A DNA stretch of 5,763 nt, from contig DQLO01000347.1 of NCBI GenBank assembly GCA_015660155.1, positions 1-5,763 of the forward strand, in the 5' to 3' direction. The first letter of the stretch is position 1, and each line of letters starts with the position of its first letter. This document shows, in pieces, positions 4,156 through 5,763 of this stretch. This DNA is from Verrucomicrobiota bacterium (GTDB lineage Bacteria; Verrucomicrobiota; Verrucomicrobiia; Limisphaerales; UBA1100). Both the position numbers and the translations under genes were made by a program. The notes under the pieces are model-generated. The model saw only the letters and a list, made by a program, of their open reading frames with translations. It searched no databases and was not told where the DNA came from.

Positions 4156-5763
4156 ATGCTTGAAATTTTAAACATCCTGTACGTCATTGGCGTGGTTTTT
4201 CTGCTCTTCGGGGCAGCGATTTTTGTGCACGAATTCGGCCATTTCTGGGTCGCCCTCAAACGCGGCTTGGTGGTGGAGGAATTTGCCATCGGTTTCGGCC
4301 CCATCATTTGGAGCAAAGAGCACGAGGGGATACTTTATTCCATCCGCGCCATTCCTGCGGGCGGATTTGTGAAGCTGCCGCAAATGCTCACCAGCGAGGC
4401 TATCGAAGGCACGGCGGATTCGGATGAAAGGAAGGGCGAGGAAGGGAGAGAAGGGGACGGCAACAAAGAAGAATCGCCCGAGCCGTTGCCGCCGGTTTCG
4501 CCGTTGTCGAAAATTCTCGTGGCGTTTGCCGGACCGTTGATGAACGTGGTATTCGCAATTGTCATCGCGGTGTTGCTTTGGCAGATCGGTTTGCCGCGAC
4601 AGGTTAACGAACCGGTGATCGGTTATGTGGCCACGCACTCGGAGGAATATAAAATCGGCTTGCGCCCCGGTGACCGCATTGTTGCGATTAACGGCAAACC
4701 TGTGGAAGCGTGGCAGGATGTGATTTACACCGTGCTCGACAGCTCCGGCCCCACGGTGAAGTTGAAGGTCAAGCGCGGGGACGAGGTGCTCACGCTGGAT
4801 GTGCCTGCCGGCACTTGGGATGGCGGCATCCGCCGGCTGCGATTGGATAATCATGATGAAATGGTAATCGGCGAATTGGGCAAAACCAATTGGGGCGGAC
4901 TTTTTGCCGACAGTGAACTTGAGCCCAACGATCGCATCCTCAAAGTGAGCGACCAAACGGTTTATAGTCAGTACCATTTTCTCGACCTCGCTTTGGCGGA
5001 CGCCGGCACTGAAAAATCCATCACCGTAAAGCGTGGCGATCAGGAAGTGAAAGTGCAATTCCTGACTCCCGCACAGTCGCGTGTTTCCGTGGGTGCGATT
5101 CCTGAGCCGGAGCACGGCACATGGGAATTGTTGTTGAGCAAAATCGGGTGGGATCTTGAGCCGCTGCAATCGACTCCCGCGATGGATGCCGATATGTGGC
5201 CGGGCGACATCATCCACAGCGCGAACGGCGAACCGGTCACTAGTGTCAGCCAGTTCATCGGAATTGTTCGTTCCAGCGACGATGAGGAGATGATCCTCGA
5301 AACCGAGCGCACTCAGAAAGTTTTGAAACGTGTTGAGCCCTCGGAAAATTTTATGGAGTTGGGCGAAGAGCACGGGGTGATCACTGGTGAAAAAGTGCGG
5401 ATTAGTGCTGTCAAAATTCCGGAAGGATTGGAATCGGGTGTTGATTATTTCGCGCGCGTTCAAGGTGGCAAAGTTTTTTTCCATAAAAATTCAAGTGACG
5501 CTGCTCGTGATGCCAATGCTGTGACTTTCAGCAGCGAGGGCGTTGACGTGCATTTGTTCGCCGATTCTGCGGCCAACAAAAAACGCACAGTAAAAATCGC
5601 CCCGCGCGACGGTCGGCTTGGCATTGGGTTGGCGCAGCCCATGGGTTTGGTGTTCAAGCCTGAGCCGCTTCGTTATGTGGAACAACGCCCCGGCCCCACG
5701 CCGGTGGCGCAGATTACTGATGTCCTCGACAAGGTGGCGATCACCTTCAAGGCGCTCGGGCGC
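4156..5763 (+). CDS. rseP: RseP-family site-2 intramembrane zinc protease, 3'-partial
   Basis: RseP-type proteases cut transmembrane helices of anti-sigma factors and remnant signal peptides. The frame is open from the ATG at 4156 to the window end, giving 536 residues with no stop. The N-terminal membrane helix (about 5-25) carries the zinc-binding HEFGH (25-29). FAIGFGPIIW and IPAGGFVKLP, the conserved membrane-associated segment, follow. An acidic, low-complexity insertion (about 84-110) precedes the second helix (119-142), which contains AGPLMN. The extracytoplasmic part holds a clear PDZ domain (about 153-218, GLRPGDRIVAINGKPV), a degenerate PDZ-like unit (about 237-303, LEPNDRILKVSDQTV), a third (about 330-395, WPGDIIHSANGEPV) and a further stretch (396-480) that I cannot assign. 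GRLGIGL (486-492) and KVAITFKALGR resemble the approach to the third helix of E. coli RseP. The second zinc motif (LDG) should lie beyond the window. The full length is probably over 600, against 450 in E. coli. No ribosome-binding site is visible. Confidence 0.93.
   Translation, partial: MLEILNILYVIGVVFLLFGAAIFVHEFGHFWVALKRGLVVEEFAIGFGPIIWSKEHEGILYSIRAIPAGGFVKLPQMLTSEAIEGTADSDERKGEEGREGDGNKEESPEPLPPVSPLSKILVAFAGPLMNVVFAIVIAVLLWQIGLPRQVNEPVIGYVATHSEEYKIGLRPGDRIVAINGKPVEAWQDVIYTVLDSSGPTVKLKVKRGDEVLTLDVPAGTWDGGIRRLRLDNHDEMVIGELGKTNWGGLFADSELEPNDRILKVSDQTVYSQYHFLDLALADAGTEKSITVKRGDQEVKVQFLTPAQSRVSVGAIPEPEHGTWELLLSKIGWDLEPLQSTPAMDADMWPGDIIHSANGEPVTSVSQFIGIVRSSDDEEMILETERTQKVLKRVEPSENFMELGEEHGVITGEKVRISAVKIPEGLESGVDYFARVQGGKVFFHKNSSDAARDANAVTFSSEGVDVHLFADSAANKKRTVKIAPRDGRLGIGLAQPMGLVFKPEPLRYVEQRPGPTPVAQITDVLDKVAITFKALGR

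Noticed and set aside
4168..5484. Long open frame on the minus strand (438 codons) opposite rseP
   Set aside because: The + strand here encodes an intact RseP with HEFGH, AGPLMN and PDZ motifs. The antisense product is rich in His, Arg, Phe and Gln with no recognisable domain, as expected of a shadow frame in GC-rich coding DNA.
1..5763. Search for a new defence, mobile or biosynthetic system
   Set aside because: Every stretch longer than 68 bases belongs to a recognisable housekeeping gene. No repeats, tRNA, integrase, transposase or unknown gene is present.

Overview
The window is a dense, single-strand block of five housekeeping genes, all on the + strand: purA (lacking only its first codon or so), uppS, cdsA, dxr and an rseP-type intramembrane protease gene that runs off the right edge. 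The DNA is fairly GC-rich with bacterial codon usage. I see no mobile element, RNA gene, CRISPR array or phage gene. The organism is most likely an uncultured or little-studied member of the Planctomycetes-Verrucomicrobia-Chlamydiae group, with Verrucomicrobia my best guess. This rests on the gene order, the variant CdsA signature (no His and no Arg in the C-terminal motif), the SKE variant in Dxr, the enlarged RseP and the absence of Shine-Dalgarno sequences. It is inference, not a database result.

Layout. Bases 1-1266 encode adenylosuccinate synthetase. Its stop codon overlaps the GTG start of uppS (1263-2000). A 54-base gap with a GC-rich hairpin and a promoter-like stretch leads to cdsA (2055-2948). 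The cdsA stop overlaps the ATG of dxr (2945-4087) in an ATGA arrangement. A 68-base gap, again with a small hairpin and a promoter-like stretch, leads to rseP (4156 to beyond 5763).

The last four genes form a familiar envelope-biogenesis module. Dxr makes MEP, the precursor of isoprenoids. UppS condenses isoprenoid units into undecaprenyl diphosphate, the lipid carrier for wall and surface glycans. CdsA makes CDP-diacylglycerol for phospholipids. RseP is a membrane-embedded site-2 protease. The unusual member is purA, which makes AMP precursors yet is apparently translationally coupled to uppS.

I found no undescribed multi-gene system. The points most worth a second look are the near-identical element CTAC(C)GTTCCCGC in both intergenic gaps, the absence of recognisable ribosome-binding sites at all four visible starts, an RseP with an acidic low-complexity insertion and apparently an extra PDZ-like unit, and substitutions at normally conserved positions of CdsA and Dxr.
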